This document shows positions 11,193 through 20,381 of a stretch of 64,000 nucleotides of DNA, piece after piece. This DNA comes from Trichomonas vaginalis G3. Taxonomy: Eukaryota; Parabasalia; Trichomonadida; Trichomonadidae. The stretch is from assembly GCF_026262505.1 (NCBI RefSeq), contig NC_067203.1:19759411-19823410 (forward strand). The letters run 5' to 3'. Positions within the stretch are counted from its first letter, which is position 1; each line of letters begins with the position of its first letter. Position numbers and translations under genes: made by a program. The notes under the pieces were generated by a model. That model did not search any database. It was not told where the DNA came from and saw nothing but the letters and a program-made list of their open reading frames with translations.

Positions 11193-11575
11193 TGTGACAA
11201 CATGACATTTAGACAACAACACAGGTTATTCAATAATGACTTATTTTTGAAGAACTGAAGGTGTCACCAGGTCACCATGTGTCACCAGGTCATTTATCTC
11301 TCTGAAAAAATGTGACAACATGACATTTAGACAACAACACAGGTTATTCAATAATGACTTATTTTGAAGAACTGAAGGTGTCACCAGGTCACCATGTGTC
11401 ACCAGGTCATTTATCTTCTCTGAAAAAATGTGACAACATGACATTTAGACAACAACACAGGTTATTCAATAATGACTTATTTTTGAAGAACTGAAGGTGT
11501 CACCAGGTCACCATGTGTCACCAGGTCATTTATCTTCTCTGAAAAAATGTGACAACATGACATTTTGACAACAGG
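11193..11575. repeat. tandem array of a 118-119 bp unit
   Basis: About 3.3 head-to-tail copies begin TGTGACAACATGACATTTAG at 11193, 11311, 11429 and 11548. Each carries a GGTGTCACCAGGTCACCATG block with several GTCACC/GGTGAC half-sites. Copies in the opposite orientation lie at about 14006-14103, 14921-15033 and 15093-15211. The array sits just past the stop of the primase-helicase gene. Confidence 0.9.
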
Positions 11576-11610
11576 TACAAGAGAATGCAAAAATAAATTC
11601 CAATCATACT

Positions 11611-13932
11611 TTATACTGCCTCATTTACAGGTATTTCATCGTCAGTAAATGATTCCTCATTATCGTTTGGTTCAACCTGTTTATATAATCCTTTCATTTC
11701 TTCTTTCAAAACATAATACCATGTTTGTTTACCATCTATTCTTATCTGTTTCCTATCACATTTATCCTTAATACTCATTTGGAAATTCTTGTCTTTCATG
11801 TCTGATGGTTTGCAGAATAGCGCATTTTTACATGTCATACCTGCACTCAATTCATCATAATGTGTATTTATCCATTCATCTAAAGGATTTGTTGATAATT
11901 CAATTAAATCTTGTTTGGCTTCAGTCATCGGTATGATTCGTACATTAAATGATGAAAGGTCGTAATTGATAAAATATGTTAAAAGGTTATCATAAAATTC
12001 CTTTGTGCATGAATTCATCAAATTCTTGAAGTAATTAAATTGACCCTTGAATTTACCATTGACCCTTAAAACCACGTATCTTCTGTCTCCAACTTCAATT
12101 TTGACAGGGTAAACGTTATTAGTTACGAAAACGAAATTGGCAACATTCTGTGCTGTTCTTCTGGGTTGATTCTTTTCATTAATTCTAATCTCATTATCCG
12201 TAATAATTGATTTCAAAGCGTTGAAGTTTGCGAGTCTGTCTTCACCTACATTCTTGAGTTCATTAAGTACAAGAAACATTTTATTTTCAACTACTGAGTT
12301 GAAATTACCCGTTAGCTCACTTATTTCGGTAATGTTTTTACATGAATAACCGGCGAGGAGTTCAGAAATAATGTCTGTGAATCTGTTTTTACCTGTTCCC
12401 TGAAGTCCTTTCAAAATAATTGCTGTTTCATTCTTGATTCCAGGATGTTGAATCATTGATGCAATCCAGCCGAGAAGGTATTTATACACTTCATCGTTAT
12501 TATCACAAATGGCTTCTTTAATGAAATCCATAAACATCTCAATTTTTGAGTAATCTACTTTTTCGAGAACGTTGTATTTATAACCCTGAAACGTTGAGAA
12601 AACATCTGGGGAATCAGATTTAAAGCAAACACCCTTAACGGTTAATGAAGACAATTGATTTAATAGTACGTCCCATGCTGTTATGGTTTTACCTTCTTCT
12701 TTAAATAATTTAATCATTTTGAGTGACTCTTTCATGTTTGACTGAAGAACGAATGATATTTGATTCATTTTGTCGTGGATATTATAGTCCTTTTGAATGA
12801 AATATTTATTTCCACAATCTACAAAACGGATTACACGTGATAAATCCTCAATTACTTCAGAACTGTTTTTATACTGATGATTTTCAGCCTTGCGTCTAAT
12901 ATCTGTTATCAAAAACGAGTCATCAAGTTTTATATCAAATGTTATTTTTGGCTTACGTAATAAAGGCAAAACGTATTCATCATAATATTCCTTTTGATAA
13001 AGTTTTAGAATCTTCACTAAAACAAATGGAGAAGTCATTAAATGTGCATATCTACTACGTGCTTTTTCAAAATTACTTTTTGCATTTTCTGTTAAACTGC
13101 AGAAGTTATAAACGTTATCGTATGCTTCATTAATTAAATGATCCGGTAACGAATTAATTGCTTGAAACAGTGTGAATAATGTAACTTCTTTTTCTAAATT
13201 CATGTTTCCACCGTCATTATGTACTTCAAAATCACAGATGCCATCAACTATGCTCTGAGCTAGTTTATCGTCAATGTTTACATCTTTGTTTTCATTCATG
13301 ATAGTCTTTATTTCTTCGTTCTTCTGTTCAACTCTTACCTTAATATTCAAATCATTTAATATATCATTCACTGTTCTAGTTAATGTTGAATCATAACTTC
13401 CACGAATGAATGAGTATGTATTGATTGGTTCTGATGCATTCTTGCGAACTCTTGATTCAGCCATAACCACTAATGAACGCTTTGAATCATCCATAGAAGT
13501 CATTATGTCAATATCATAATCATTGCAAGAATAACATTTAATCATTCTGTTCGAAACTGCATAGAAGAAATTAGTGTTGCAATAAATGTGAAGACCTCCT
13601 GATGCGGTTTTAACGATAACATCTTTATCCGAAAGTTTTGATAAAATGTCTTTTCCAACTGTTTCTTTAAGTTCATCATTGTACGATTTATTGATATCAA
13701 CATCTATAATCGTTAAATTTGAAATTTTATTTACTAATAAAGCTGTACCAGTTTTCCTTCCTCTTCCTCCATCATGTTTGAGGTAGTTATGTAAATCAAT
13801 CTTGTTTTCACCAATTCTTTCGTTGAGGGTTTTAGTTTCTGCCACAACTAATTCCTCAGCTAATGAATCAATAACTTGTTCATCAGAAACGATATAGTTG
13901 TTGTTGTTGCTGTTGTTGTTTGTTGCTGTCAT
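11611..13932 (-). CDS. primase-helicase (AEP primase plus SF3 helicase)
   Basis: This 773-residue protein would prime and unwind DNA during replication of the element. Residues about 50-120 look like an archaeo-eukaryotic primase/PrimPol domain: GRGRKTGTALLV, the acidic pair TIIDVDINKSY, and the SxH-like ASGGLHIY. A helical linker follows. The SF3 (D5-like) helicase core lies at about 495-620, with Walker A LKGLQGTGKNRF, Walker B-like MFLVLNELKN, and motif C with a following Arg in VFVTNNVYPVKIEVGDRRYV. The tail is acidic (EPNDNEESFTDDE). It appears intact. A decayed relative lies in Polinton 2 at 55018-56182. The start is in CCTATATAAATG. The gene is bracketed by inverted copies of the 118-bp repeat. 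The family call is strong; the replicative role is inferred. Confidence 0.85.
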   Translation of the reverse strand: MTATNNNSNNNNYIVSDEQVIDSLAEELVVAETKTLNERIGENKIDLHNYLKHDGGRGRKTGTALLVNKISNLTIIDVDINKSYNDELKETVGKDILSKLSDKDVIVKTASGGLHIYCNTNFFYAVSNRMIKCYSCNDYDIDIMTSMDDSKRSLVVMAESRVRKNASEPINTYSFIRGSYDSTLTRTVNDILNDLNIKVRVEQKNEEIKTIMNENKDVNIDDKLAQSIVDGICDFEVHNDGGNMNLEKEVTLFTLFQAINSLPDHLINEAYDNVYNFCSLTENAKSNFEKARSRYAHLMTSPFVLVKILKLYQKEYYDEYVLPLLRKPKITFDIKLDDSFLITDIRRKAENHQYKNSSEVIEDLSRVIRFVDCGNKYFIQKDYNIHDKMNQISFVLQSNMKESLKMIKLFKEEGKTITAWDVLLNQLSSLTVKGVCFKSDSPDVFSTFQGYKYNVLEKVDYSKIEMFMDFIKEAICDNNDEVYKYLLGWIASMIQHPGIKNETAIILKGLQGTGKNRFTDIISELLAGYSCKNITEISELTGNFNSVVENKMFLVLNELKNVGEDRLANFNALKSIITDNEIRINEKNQPRRTAQNVANFVFVTNNVYPVKIEVGDRRYVVLRVNGKFKGQFNYFKNLMNSCTKEFYDNLLTYFINYDLSSFNVRIIPMTEAKQDLIELSTNPLDEWINTHYDELSAGMTCKNALFCKPSDMKDKNFQMSIKDKCDRKQIRIDGKQTWYYVLKEEMKGLYKQVEPNDNEESFTDDEIPVNEAV

Positions 13933-13967
13933 TTATATAGGAATAAAAAAATAAAAATAATTTTAAA

Positions 13968-14105
13968 ACTAACTTTATTTTTGGACTGCATCAAATTTTC
14001 GTAAATGTTGTCTAAATGTCATGTTGTCACATTTTTTCAGAGAAGATAAATGACCTGGTGACACCTTCAGTTCTTCAAAAATAAGTCATTATTGAATAAC
14101 CTGAA
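13968..14105. repeat. upstream region of the primase-helicase gene, duplicated upstream of KilA-N
   Basis: Two parts are repeated elsewhere. The part nearest the gene (AACTAACTTTATTTTTG, then ACTGCATCA) recurs at 14880-14908 before the KilA-N gene. The outer part at 14006-14103 is an inverted copy of the 118-bp unit, lacking one of its inner GTCACC blocks. Both genes thus share a copied promoter-side module. Confidence 0.75.
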
Positions 14106-14172
14106 ACCATTAACGTAAACATTAACGATAAAATATATTTTTGGTCGTTTATGACAAAAATAAATTGTTCAT

Positions 14173-14838
14173 TTACTCACAATATTTTTGTACAAAACGA
14201 CCCCAAACTTTTAACTTCTTTTCTGCAGTTTCTAATGCTATCTTAGCGAGTTCATATTCTCTAAATTCTCTCTTTAAATCTTCTTGTTCCCATTGGTCTA
14301 GTTCGTATGAAGAATCTCTATAACCATAACATTTCTCACGTTCATGTTCTAATTGTTTTTCACACGTTTTTCTAACTTCTTCTTCAAACAAATGTTTAGC
14401 ATTCTCTACTGTATCTTCGAGTTCTTCTTCATCTAATTTCTCATGAACTTTCTTGTCTATGGAGTCCATAATATCTTTGACATAAAATGCATACTTTACA
14501 GAGCACCATTCAGCAACAAAATGAACGAGGTCAGGATGTATGTAAATACCTTTGAATTCATTTATAACACCCTTAGTAAGCTCATAAAAAGCTTGTTTTG
14601 AGGTTGAGCCACTTTTGGCTCGACCGTATTCTTTCAACCAAAACTCAAGAATTTCCTGCATTTTAGCACTATTGAGAAATCTGTTTAAATGGTTTAACCT
14701 TCCCGCTTCTCTTGCCATCTTTGTTGCATTAATGTAACCATCCTTGTCTCTACGTAAGACTTCAATACCATTATAAGTGCCTTTTGTGAATGTTTCGCCA
14801 TTAGATTTGTTCGTGAATGTCTGTGCTTCGACTGACAT
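14173..14838 (-). CDS. KilA-N domain protein
   Basis: Residues about 18-120 form a KilA-N domain, a DNA-binding fold common in large DNA viruses, phages and some mobile elements. Visible marks are GIEVLRRDKDGYINATKMAR, then LNRFLNS, WLKEYGR and GIYIHPDLVHFVAEWCSVKY. The C-terminal half is a long charged helix, probably a coiled coil (EELEDTVENAKHLFEEEVRK) for dimerisation. The start at 14838 (MSVEAQ) is preferred over an upstream in-frame ATG because it fits the family. The gene is flanked by 118-bp repeat copies on its upstream side. A 38-nt piece of it occurs twice, identical, in the terminal repeats of Polinton 2. A regulatory role is likely but inferred. Confidence 0.85.
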   Translation of the reverse strand: MSVEAQTFTNKSNGETFTKGTYNGIEVLRRDKDGYINATKMAREAGRLNHLNRFLNSAKMQEILEFWLKEYGRAKSGSTSKQAFYELTKGVINEFKGIYIHPDLVHFVAEWCSVKYAFYVKDIMDSIDKKVHEKLDEEELEDTVENAKHLFEEEVRKTCEKQLEHEREKCYGYRDSSYELDQWEQEDLKREFREYELAKIALETAEKKLKVWGRFVQKYCE

Positions 14839-14869
14839 TTCTGTTCTTACATACAAAATAAAAAAATTA

Positions 14870-15215
14870 AAATAATTTTAAAACTAACTTTATTTTTGAA
14901 CTGCATCATATTTCCAGGACTGTTGTCTAAATGTCATGTTGTCACATTTTTTCAGAGAAGATAAATGACCTGGTGACACATGGTGACCTGGTGACACCTT
15001 CAGTTCTTCAAAAATAATTAATTATTGAATAACCTGAAACCATTAACGTAAACATTAACGTAAACATTCACGATAAAATATATTTCCATGACTGTTGTCT
15101 AAATGTCATGTTGTCACATTTTTTCAGAGAAGATAAATGACCTGGTGACACATGGTGACCTGGTGACACCTTCAGTTCTTCAAAAATAAGTCATTATTGA
15201 ATAACCTGAAACCAT
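14870..15215. repeat. two further inverted copies of the 118-bp unit upstream of KilA-N
   Basis: Copies at about 14921-15033 and 15093-15211 run opposite to the array at 11193-11575. Between and after them lies ATTAACGTAAACATTAACG, a short repeated motif also seen at 14109-14127. The block separates the KilA-N gene from the fibre gene. Confidence 0.85.
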
Positions 15216-15307
15216 TAACGTAAACATTAACGATAAAATATATTTCTGCAGTTCATCCATTACTTCATTACCTAATTAATTACAGACATAAAATATATTT
15301 AGTTCAT

Positions 15308-16615
15308 TCAATAAACTCGGTACCATGCGAATACAGTCACAAATGGTGGCATGTAATCTTTACCCAAGCCTGTTGGATTTGTTGTGAAAGTATGGACATG
15401 ATTTCCTCCTGGTTCAGTTTGTCGAAAAGTCTTTTTTGCTGAATGGTTATAATCTGGAGATAAAACGTCATAGCCAGCTTCATACTCTGAGTTGTATAAT
15501 GGGTGGTCTCTTAATGAGTGGCTATGGTCGCCAGAAAAGTTTGTAGTTCCTGTATGAGTGTGTGGTGGAAGGTTTGCTTCTTTAATTTTCTTCGAACCTC
15601 CTGTTTCCTTTGAACTATTAGCACAATAGAGGAATTTATCTACAATCTGCTCCCACGTACCGAAACCCAGAACTGTTGCTGGATTTGTTGAGTTCATTGA
15701 CGTATAAATAGAACCAATGGGGTAAATCATCTCAAGAATTGTATTTAATCCATTATGAATATTGAATTTATTATATAATATTGAATATTGGTGAGTATTT
15801 AAAACTGGTCTTGTTATCAATATTAACGTATTATTTTTGAAAATTGCTTTTCTAACATCTTGAAATTTTGTGATTTCAGACCAGTTTCTTCCATCACTAC
15901 TAATATTTACTAAATCACCACATCCTAAAGCAATGAAATACCCATCAATATAAAATAAATTTGTAAATCTATAATTTCGAGTAAATTTTGGAGTGAATGA
16001 ATAAACCAATTCCCAATTTGATAAATCCTGTGATAAATAAATATGTCTGTTATAACTTACAGGATATGAATAGACCATTCTACTTGAAACGAGAACATAA
16101 ACATTTGATCCATAACATAAAGCTTCAATGTCTCCATCAGCTTGAAAAATTTGTTCAAATTGACCTTGTGGTATTGAAGATGATCTATAAATTTTATCAT
16201 TTTGTAGGATAAAATACATGTTGTTAATGTAATACCACTTACTTGTATAATCAATTTTCAAATCTGATGACATCATACTAAACATATAATAATTTATCCC
16301 ATCCTCACTAATGAAAATTTGATTGACTTCATAAATTAGTACCCATTTATTATTAACACATCTAATAGGATTATTTGAATATTTAAATTTAGCATCTTGA
16401 TTTAAATTACATTTGAACCATTGGATACAATCGAATGAATAACAAGGGTAAAAATCATCTCCAACCGTTATCATTCCCATAAATATACAGTTATTATATT
16501 CAACATATAAAATTATTGGATTAATGATTGGCTCTCGTGTATCAGGATTCAAAACAGATGGAGTAAATGATTCATAGTTTTTAAATACATGGTCACTCCA
16601 TCGAAACATATCCAT
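15308..16615 (-). CDS. fibre tip: Asp-box beta-propeller plus phage collar-type tip domain
   Basis: This 435-residue protein is probably the receptor-binding end of a virion fibre. Residues about 40-285 hold repeated strand pairs followed by Asp-box motifs: SFDCIQW near 60, SEDGINY near 103, SQDLSNW near 195 and SDGRNW near 240. Hydrophobic stretches such as YIDGYFIALGCG come before them. This is the signature of sialidase-like beta-propellers. Residues about 296-435 match the phage tail collar/baseplate gp10 C-terminal type: YPIGSIYTSMNSTNPATVLG, FGTWEQI, then HTHTGTT, DHSHS and NHVHTF histidine pairs that bind metal in phage fibres, ending YMPPFVTVFAWYRVY. The stalk frame lies immediately upstream and overlaps it by 67 bp. 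Polinton 2 has the same tip without the propeller. Confidence 0.8.
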   Translation of the reverse strand: MDMFRWSDHVFKNYESFTPSVLNPDTREPIINPIILYVEYNNCIFMGMITVGDDFYPCYSFDCIQWFKCNLNQDAKFKYSNNPIRCVNNKWVLIYEVNQIFISEDGINYYMFSMMSSDLKIDYTSKWYYINNMYFILQNDKIYRSSSIPQGQFEQIFQADGDIEALCYGSNVYVLVSSRMVYSYPVSYNRHIYLSQDLSNWELVYSFTPKFTRNYRFTNLFYIDGYFIALGCGDLVNISSDGRNWSEITKFQDVRKAIFKNNTLILITRPVLNTHQYSILYNKFNIHNGLNTILEMIYPIGSIYTSMNSTNPATVLGFGTWEQIVDKFLYCANSSKETGGSKKIKEANLPPHTHTGTTNFSGDHSHSLRDHPLYNSEYEAGYDVLSPDYNHSAKKTFRQTEPGGNHVHTFTTNPTGLGKDYMPPFVTVFAWYRVY

Positions 16616-17430
16616 TCAAAAGAATCTATATCAAAGGTTTTATCTGATGATTTCATAAAATTTAAAAATGGTGGAGTAAAATAGACCTCTGATTGTTTTA
16701 TTTCTTCATTAACAAATGATATATTAGCTTTCTTATTTAACTCACTATCCACATATTCCTTATCCGATTTCTTATTTAACTCATCGTTAACATATTCCTT
16801 ATCCGCTTTAAGGTCTAAACATCCTGAAACCCATCCTGTATCAGCTTTAGTTTTTAAAATCTTTGATGTCCATTCATGATACCATTCAACCCTTTCTTTA
16901 ATTTCATTATCTTTTTCATCAACGTAAACCAAATTTGCCTTCTTCATTAACTCACTATCCACATATTCCTTATCCGCTTTCTTATTTAACTCACTATCAA
17001 CATAAACCAAATTTGCTTTCTTCATTAATTCACTATCAACATATTCCTTATCTGCCTTCTTCATTATGTCATTTAGGAAACCTTCTATGAATTCCTCATT
17101 TAAATTAAATCTTCCAATCTTCAAAACTTTAGGAAATGCATTTAATGCGTAATATCTTTGTTCTTCTAGTGGAATTGATGTTATATCATCCGTTATACCT
17201 TTAATTTTTGAATTCATAAATAAAATTTCTTTTATATTTGATATCACTGCACCACCCTTGCAAACGAATTCGAAATGGTCATTTTTCAATACTATCTCCA
17301 AATCTCCATATTTCAACCTTTGCGTTTGTTCTGCCGTCTTTGAATTATATGCATATATGGCGTATGTAATGGTCTGAGGGACCTGGGTGCTTTGTGCCTT
17401 AAGTTGCTGTGGTTGCTGTTGTTTAATCAT
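16549..17430 (-). CDS. fibre stalk with coiled-coil KADKEYVDSEL repeats
   Basis: The 293-residue product has an N-terminal globular region of about 105 residues and then repeated units of the form KADKEYVDSELMKKANLVYV, typical of trimeric phage tail-fibre shafts. One segment, EWYHEWTSKIL followed by ADTGWVSGCLDLKADKE, is nearly the same in the Polinton 2 stalk at 42400-42510. The N-terminal part would anchor the fibre to the capsid. The ATG follows AATCATAATAAATG. The order stalk then tip on one strand indicates one fibre assembly. Confidence 0.75.
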   Translation of the reverse strand: MIKQQQPQQLKAQSTQVPQTITYAIYAYNSKTAEQTQRLKYGDLEIVLKNDHFEFVCKGGAVISNIKEILFMNSKIKGITDDITSIPLEEQRYYALNAFPKVLKIGRFNLNEEFIEGFLNDIMKKADKEYVDSELMKKANLVYVDSELNKKADKEYVDSELMKKANLVYVDEKDNEIKERVEWYHEWTSKILKTKADTGWVSGCLDLKADKEYVNDELNKKSDKEYVDSELNKKANISFVNEEIKQSEVYFTPPFLNFMKSSDKTFDIDSFEWICFDGVTMYLKTMNHLLHLF

Positions 17431-17454
17431 TTATTATGATTTAAAAATAAATAT

Positions 17455-18164
17455 TTAATCTGTTATCTCATCAGCTATTTTTTCTATTTGAAATTGCCAT
17501 AATATTTCATTCATGAATTCTAAATCACAATCAAATAGGTCAGTTATTCTAAATTTAATATTTGATAAATCTTTTGAATGAAGAATAAATGAATTCCCGG
17601 ATAATTGAAACGGATATGATAAAGAAAATGTGTTTAAGTTGATGGATAAAATGTTTTGTATTGATGGGTAAGAGTTAGGGTCTAATGTTTGATGTGAAAA
17701 TCTCATTGGGGTATTAACTTTATCACATTTGATTAAAATGAAATTGGAACCAGTGTCAGAATACAAAACATCCCCAACATCTTTTTCAAAATTTAATATC
17801 CCCAACAATGAACGAAGATGAGGAGTACAAAATTTAATTTTCAGCGGGAATTTAATAAGGTTATTTATTTCATCAAGTTCAAAAAGTTTATCGGGTTTTG
17901 ATTTAAAATTTTCTTCATACCATACGATAAATGATTCATTTAAATAACTTAAAATCATGTTAATATCCCATTTCGCTATCACATTATTTATATACATATC
18001 ATACGTTTTTCAAGGTCATCTTTAATAAATGATATATAATCTGAAGGGTCTAAAAGAATGGGATTAAATTTACCACTCACAGAAACGAGAGTAACATTAT
18101 AAATTCCGCTAACTGTTAAATTTAATTCACAGCTATTATTCGAAATAATATTGATAATTGACAT
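17455..18164 (-). pseudogene. candidate minor capsid (penton-like) protein
   Basis: Two overlapping frames cover this region. The product is beta-rich, with alternating hydrophobic strands, and the end reads IKFRITDLFDCDLEFMNEIL followed by WQFQIEKI. A final strand pair of this kind is common at the C-terminus of single-jelly-roll penton proteins of Polintons. Its place beside the fibre also fits, because pentons hold fibres. The assignment rests on pattern and context only. About one break is present. Confidence 0.4.
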
Positions 18165-18183
18165 TTTTATTACGATTAAAAAT

Positions 18184-18663
18184 ATGGTAAAGCGTTATTT
18201 TCCAGTGATAAATAAAACTAGAATAAGATTACCTCAAGAATTCATAAATTCAACGAATAAGAAATTCATTCATGTTATAAATTTTAGTGTTTTCAGAAAA
18301 TATGAGTCAATGTCATATTCATCAACAGGTTATATTTCACTTCATTCAAATTTAGTTCAATCAAACCCATATAATGACCATTTCATAAGATTTTCAGATG
18401 GTATTAAAAATGTAATTGATAGATTAAAATATGAACAGATTGACAATATCGAATTTTTGGAATTTTGGTTTAAATATCCTGATGGAAAAAAGATTGAAGT
18501 TAAAGATAAAGCTGATACTATAACAAAAACAATTACAATGACCGATCCAGATAGTGGGGAACAAAAAGAAATAAAACAAACGATAGAAACTGGTGAAAGG
18601 TCAATTATTATTGATTATGATTCAAAGGATTATTATTCGATAATGTTAATGCTTGAATATTAA
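18184..18663 (+). CDS. unknown beta-rich protein
   Basis: The 159-residue product starts MVKRYFPVINKTRIRLPQEF and is rich in Tyr, Asp, Lys and Thr. A middle loop is very polar (TITMTDPDSGEQKEIKQ) and the end reads DYYSIMLMLEY. An upstream in-frame ATG at 18151 would add 11 residues; I prefer 18184. It is divergent from the candidate penton gene, with overlapping 5' ends. No family is recognised. A small virion protein is possible from its position in the structural block. Confidence 0.5.
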   Translation: MVKRYFPVINKTRIRLPQEFINSTNKKFIHVINFSVFRKYESMSYSSTGYISLHSNLVQSNPYNDHFIRFSDGIKNVIDRLKYEQIDNIEFLEFWFKYPDGKKIEVKDKADTITKTITMTDPDSGEQKEIKQTIETGERSIIIDYDSKDYYSIMLMLEY

Positions 18664-18726
18664 ATAGCCTTAACAAAGAATTTTTCAAGTGATATTTTAT
18701 ATTCATCAACTATTTTATTGTATATG

Positions 18727-19359
18727 TTATTTATAAGTTAAATGTAGTTCAGTTGTTGCTCCGTTCTTTGATATCTTAATTGTGCTAATATCCTTTATAG
18801 GATTTATTTTTGCAACTGTTCCGCAGCATGAAACCTCATCATCTATGAAAAATTGAATCTTAACGTCTGAATCTTGAACATCACAAAGAATGGCGATAAT
18901 GTGAATTAATGATTCATAAGGTAAAATAATTAAACCGGATTGATCAATTAAATTTATTATTGAATCATAATTATTAATTATTATATCACGGTAAATTTTC
19001 ATTAATTCAGAATTAATGTCTACTTTATATGGCGCATTGCGACTGGAATCGTAGATTCCTGGGTTCTCGATGTTTGATGAAAGAGGCGGGGGGTATGTTG
19101 GATATGTGGGGATTTCAACGGGTTCTTTACCAGGTTCAGATAAAATGATTGGGTCTCCATCTTCTTTATTTTGCTCCTCCTCATTCTTTGGTAAGTCACG
19201 AGTTAATAAATTGGACTGTGTTGCTGACCTTGTTAATTCGGGGCTAACATTAACTTTAACATTTTGAATAATTCGTGATTTATCATCATTTACGTTATAA
19301 CCAACCGTAATCTCTGCTTTTGCGTTAGTGTTCTTTTGACTTGTGAAACGTCTTCTCAT
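18727..19359 (-). CDS. conserved Polinton structural-block protein, shared with Polinton 2
   Basis: The 210-residue product has a basic N-terminus (MRRRFTSQKN), a Pro/Glu-rich linker (EIPTYPTYPPPLSSN) and a C-terminal domain with VSCCGTVAKINPIKDISTIK. The region 57050-57602 of Polinton 2 encodes a related protein with the same order, including ACCGVSYNVIDKIYVMKGGE near the end. The shared CCG motif and gene position suggest a conserved component, perhaps a virion protein. The function is unknown. The start is in CAATTATAAATG. Confidence 0.6.
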   Translation of the reverse strand: MRRRFTSQKNTNAKAEITVGYNVNDDKSRIIQNVKVNVSPELTRSATQSNLLTRDLPKNEEEQNKEDGDPIILSEPGKEPVEIPTYPTYPPPLSSNIENPGIYDSSRNAPYKVDINSELMKIYRDIIINNYDSIINLIDQSGLIILPYESLIHIIAILCDVQDSDVKIQFFIDDEVSCCGTVAKINPIKDISTIKISKNGATTELHLTYK

Positions 19360-19441
19360 TTATAATTGAATAAAAAAAAGAAATATATTTAAAGTTTTAT
19401 TTAGTTGTTACGGTAATATCCCAAGGTTCATCCTTGTTTGC

Positions 19442-20341
19442 TTATACTTTCTTTGTAACTGCACCAATTATGTTATTGATAGTGTTTTGAGTTTCTTCCA
19501 GTCTTATTTTATCATTTACAATATCTTTAATCATTTCATTACATGCATTCTTAAAACCATCTGATTTTTCTAATTTACGTCTATCACTTTCTTTAATTAA
19601 ATCAAAGTTATAACCTTGTTGAGAATAAAGTGGTTTCTTTATCAATTCCTTGAACGCTTCTGAAAGTGAAGATGAAGAAATTCTTGCCACTTGAATTGGT
19701 TTAAATTCTGCTTTCATTGCTTCTTTCTGTTCATTGAACACTGGATCGAATAAAGCAACTTTAAAGAATTTCTTAGCTGGAATTTCAGGTCTAATATTTG
19801 CATATTGATCATCAAACTGATTAACATATCGTGGTAATCCATCCGGTCCCTCTTCAACAGCATTTAATTCTTCATTGAAATAAGAATATGGATTATGACG
19901 GTATGAATACATCGGACCATTTTCACCTTCTCCAATGTATTGTTTAACAGCTTTTCCATTTTCATCAAATTTCATAGGATAACGTTCATTATATGCTTTA
20001 CGTTTAGGATAATCCGTCATTGTTAATTTATACCCATTTATGACTTTAATATTTCCTTGACCATCAGTAACAAAGACTTCATTTATTCCATCAGGCTTTC
20101 CATTTGGTCCTGTAATGTCTGCTTCGTGTGCTTCCCAATTTGGTCCATGACGTTTGGCATATGCTTGAGCTTCTGGTAATGTTAAAACGTTTCTCATTTG
20201 TTTAACATCTTTTTGAAGACCAGCAACAATGTGGACTAATTCTTTCATTCCGTCTGGAACTTTCATAGTTCTATTATATGCACCCTTTTTGTTTGTCCCT
20301 TGTTTTAATGGAACCTGTAGAAGATTTGCAATTTCTGTCAT
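19442..20341 (-). CDS. unknown 299-residue protein of the virion block
   Basis: I do not recognise this protein. It begins [21 protein letters not shown] Gly/Asn/Pro/Asp-rich middle follows ([20 protein letters not shown]), then [20 protein letters not shown], then a helical end ([19 protein letters not shown]). Length and position between the ATPase and the 210-residue protein suggest a capsid-associated component. Its ATG context (ATTAAACATG) lacks the exact TAAATG seen in its neighbours. Confidence 0.55.
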   Translation of the reverse strand: MTEIANLLQVPLKQGTNKKGAYNRTMKVPDGMKELVHIVAGLQKDVKQMRNVLTLPEAQAYAKRHGPNWEAHEADITGPNGKPDGINEVFVTDGQGNIKVINGYKLTMTDYPKRKAYNERYPMKFDENGKAVKQYIGEGENGPMYSYRHNPYSYFNEELNAVEEGPDGLPRYVNQFDDQYANIRPEIPAKKFFKVALFDPVFNEQKEAMKAEFKPIQVARISSSSLSEAFKELIKKPLYSQQGYNFDLIKESDRRKLEKSDGFKNACNEMIKDIVNDKIRLEETQNTINNIIGAVTKKV

Positions 20342-20381
20342 GTTTAATTATAAATAAAAAATAAAAATTAATTATAAAAAG

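Noticed and set aside
11193-11575. CRISPR-like array
   Set aside because: The 118-bp units are continuous tandem copies without distinct spacers, there are no cas genes, and the setting is eukaryotic.
15308-17430. Bacteriophage or bacterial contamination, suggested by the tail-collar domains
   Set aside because: The fibre lies inside an element with integrase, PolB, packaging ATPase and a 6-bp duplication in a eukaryotic phosphatase gene, and shares its AT-rich composition.
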